36,996 nucleotides of DNA from an uncultured Alteromonadaceae bacterium (GTDB lineage Bacteria > Pseudomonadota > Gammaproteobacteria > Enterobacterales > Alteromonadaceae): assembly GCA_950073835.1 (NCBI GenBank), contig CATMRP010000028.1, positions 1 to 36,996 of the forward strand. The letters are read 5' to 3'. Under the pieces are notes generated by a model. It made no database searches. It saw only the letters and a list, made by a program, of their open reading frames with translations, and was not told where the DNA came from. Made by a program: the position numbers and the translations under genes. How positions within the stretch are numbered: the stretch's first letter is position 1; every line of letters starts with the position of its first letter. Shown here one piece after another: positions 36,157-36,996 of this stretch.

Positions 36157-36996
36157 TCAGGCGCGCGACTGGCGTGAGTCCAACCAGGTAGGATCCAGTG
36201 TTGGCACGCTGTTTAGCAGCAACTCAGTATACGCTTCGTATGGCCCACTGGCAAACTGTTTACCCGACGTGTACTGCACAGTTTTACCTTTATAGAGCAC
36301 CATAATCTCGTCGCACAGACTTTTTACCGTAGAAATGTCGTGGCTGATAAACACAATGGCAATATTGAGTTTTGCTTGCAGCTCTCCCAGTAACGCAAGA
36401 ATTGCTGCAGCCACTACTGTGTCGAGTGCCGAGGTTACCTCATCACACAAAATAACGCTGGGCTCAGCCGCTAATGCGCGGGCCAGATTAATGCGCTGTT
36501 TTTGCCCGCCCGACAAAGCACCACATTTGCGGTCGGCCAGATCAGTGGGCAATTTAACCAGCTCCAGCAGTTCTGCTACGCGCTGCTTGCGTGCAGCACC
36601 TTTAAGACCATGGAAAAAGGTTAGTGGTCGACCCAGAATATCACCCACTTTATGAGTGGGGTTCAGCGCCGTATCTGCATTCTGAAATACCATCTGAATT
36701 TGCTGGCACTCGGCCTTGCTGCGGTCCACGATAGCTGGGGTTAACTCCTTGTTATTGAGTAACATTGTACCGTTGGCAGCTGGCAATAAGCCGGCAATCA
36801 CCCTGGCAAAGGTCGACTTGCCTGAACCTGACTCACCAATAATACCTACTGTTTGCCCGCGCCGGACGCGCATGGAAATGTCTGACAGTATGGGAATTTC
36901 TGGTTTACCGTCTTTACTGATTTTACCGTAGCCGGCATCGATATTAGCGATATCAATCACCACCTCTCCCGGCTCATTATCCTTATAGCTATCACT
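36157..36996 (-). CDS. Oligopeptide-type ABC transporter ATP-binding protein (runs off right edge)
   Basis: At least 268 residues of an ABC ATPase of the Dpp/Opp/Sap type, which powers peptide import. Seen are Walker A GESGSGKST, the Q-loop region (QMVFQNADTALNPTHKVGDIL), the signature LSGGQKQRINLARAL, Walker B VILCDEVTSALD and the H-loop (IVFISHDISTVKSLCDEI). It ends soon after the H-loop with the family's short C-terminal tail (GPYEAYTELLLNSVPTL). The frame stays open from the GTG at 36963 to the window edge (SDSYKDNEPGE upstream). It may therefore be the second half of a fused two-ATPase protein, or a separate gene starting at one of the GTGs with GGGAG before it. A terminator follows the stop. 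Confidence 0.88.
   Translation of the reverse strand, partial: SDSYKDNEPGEVVIDIANIDAGYGKISKDGKPEIPILSDISMRVRRGQTVGIIGESGSGKSTFARVIAGLLPAANGTMLLNNKELTPAIVDRSKAECQQIQMVFQNADTALNPTHKVGDILGRPLTFFHGLKGAARKQRVAELLELVKLPTDLADRKCGALSGGQKQRINLARALAAEPSVILCDEVTSALDTVVAAAILALLGELQAKLNIAIVFISHDISTVKSLCDEIMVLYKGKTVQYTSGKQFASGPYEAYTELLLNSVPTLDPTWLDSRQSRA

Overview
The window looks like chromosomal DNA of a marine gammaproteobacterium of the Alteromonadales (Alteromonas-like). This is inferred from moderate GC, two large TonB-dependent receptors, a tricorn-like S41 protease, a secreted S10-like peptidase, two chemoreceptors and a CzcCBA-type efflux operon. I see no rRNA, tRNA, CRISPR array, insertion sequence, integrase or phage gene. 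The gene content is mostly recognisable chromosomal genes, and I do not see a clearly new multi-gene system.

Layout. 1-1138: a truncated PQQ-type beta-propeller gene and a secreted Sel1-repeat protein, both on minus. 1357-4399: a LysR regulator divergent from the glutathione-dependent formaldehyde pathway (frmA, fghA), with a terminator-like hairpin between the two enzymes. 4655-11118: a dCache chemoreceptor, a 53-residue membrane protein, a PagL-like lipid A deacylase, ExoD, a second chemoreceptor with a long helical sensor domain, and PanE. 11361-17675: a TonB receptor of unknown substrate that starts at TTG, a possible small membrane protein, a siderophore-type TonB receptor, an Lrp/AsnC regulator and GhrA. 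17721-25077, minus: a cupin, then in transcription order a double GNAT, a CzcI-like His/Cys-rich protein and CzcC-CzcB-CzcA. 25186-29433: an M20 amidohydrolase divergent from an aldehyde dehydrogenase plus FAD amine/amino-acid oxidase pair, probably catabolism of an amine or N-acylated amino compound. 29506-36996: an S10-type peptidase, a divergent RcnR/DmeR-like repressor and DmeF-like cation exporter around a clear operator, a tricorn-like S41 peptidase, and the C-terminal part of an oligopeptide-type ABC ATPase running off the right edge.

The strongest second-look items are four. (1) The DmeR-DmeF pair has all four RcnR metal-ligand positions and an inverted-repeat operator with a G-tract. 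(2) A perfect 10-copy CACGAC microsatellite encodes the His-Asp loop of DmeF. (3) The efflux pump CzcA has a CusA-like proton-relay helix but lacks residues matching the CusA methionine pathway. (4) A 32-nt near-perfect palindrome lies just after the first TonB receptor. Metal efflux appears twice (CzcCBA and DmeF), and outer-membrane uptake or remodelling is another theme.
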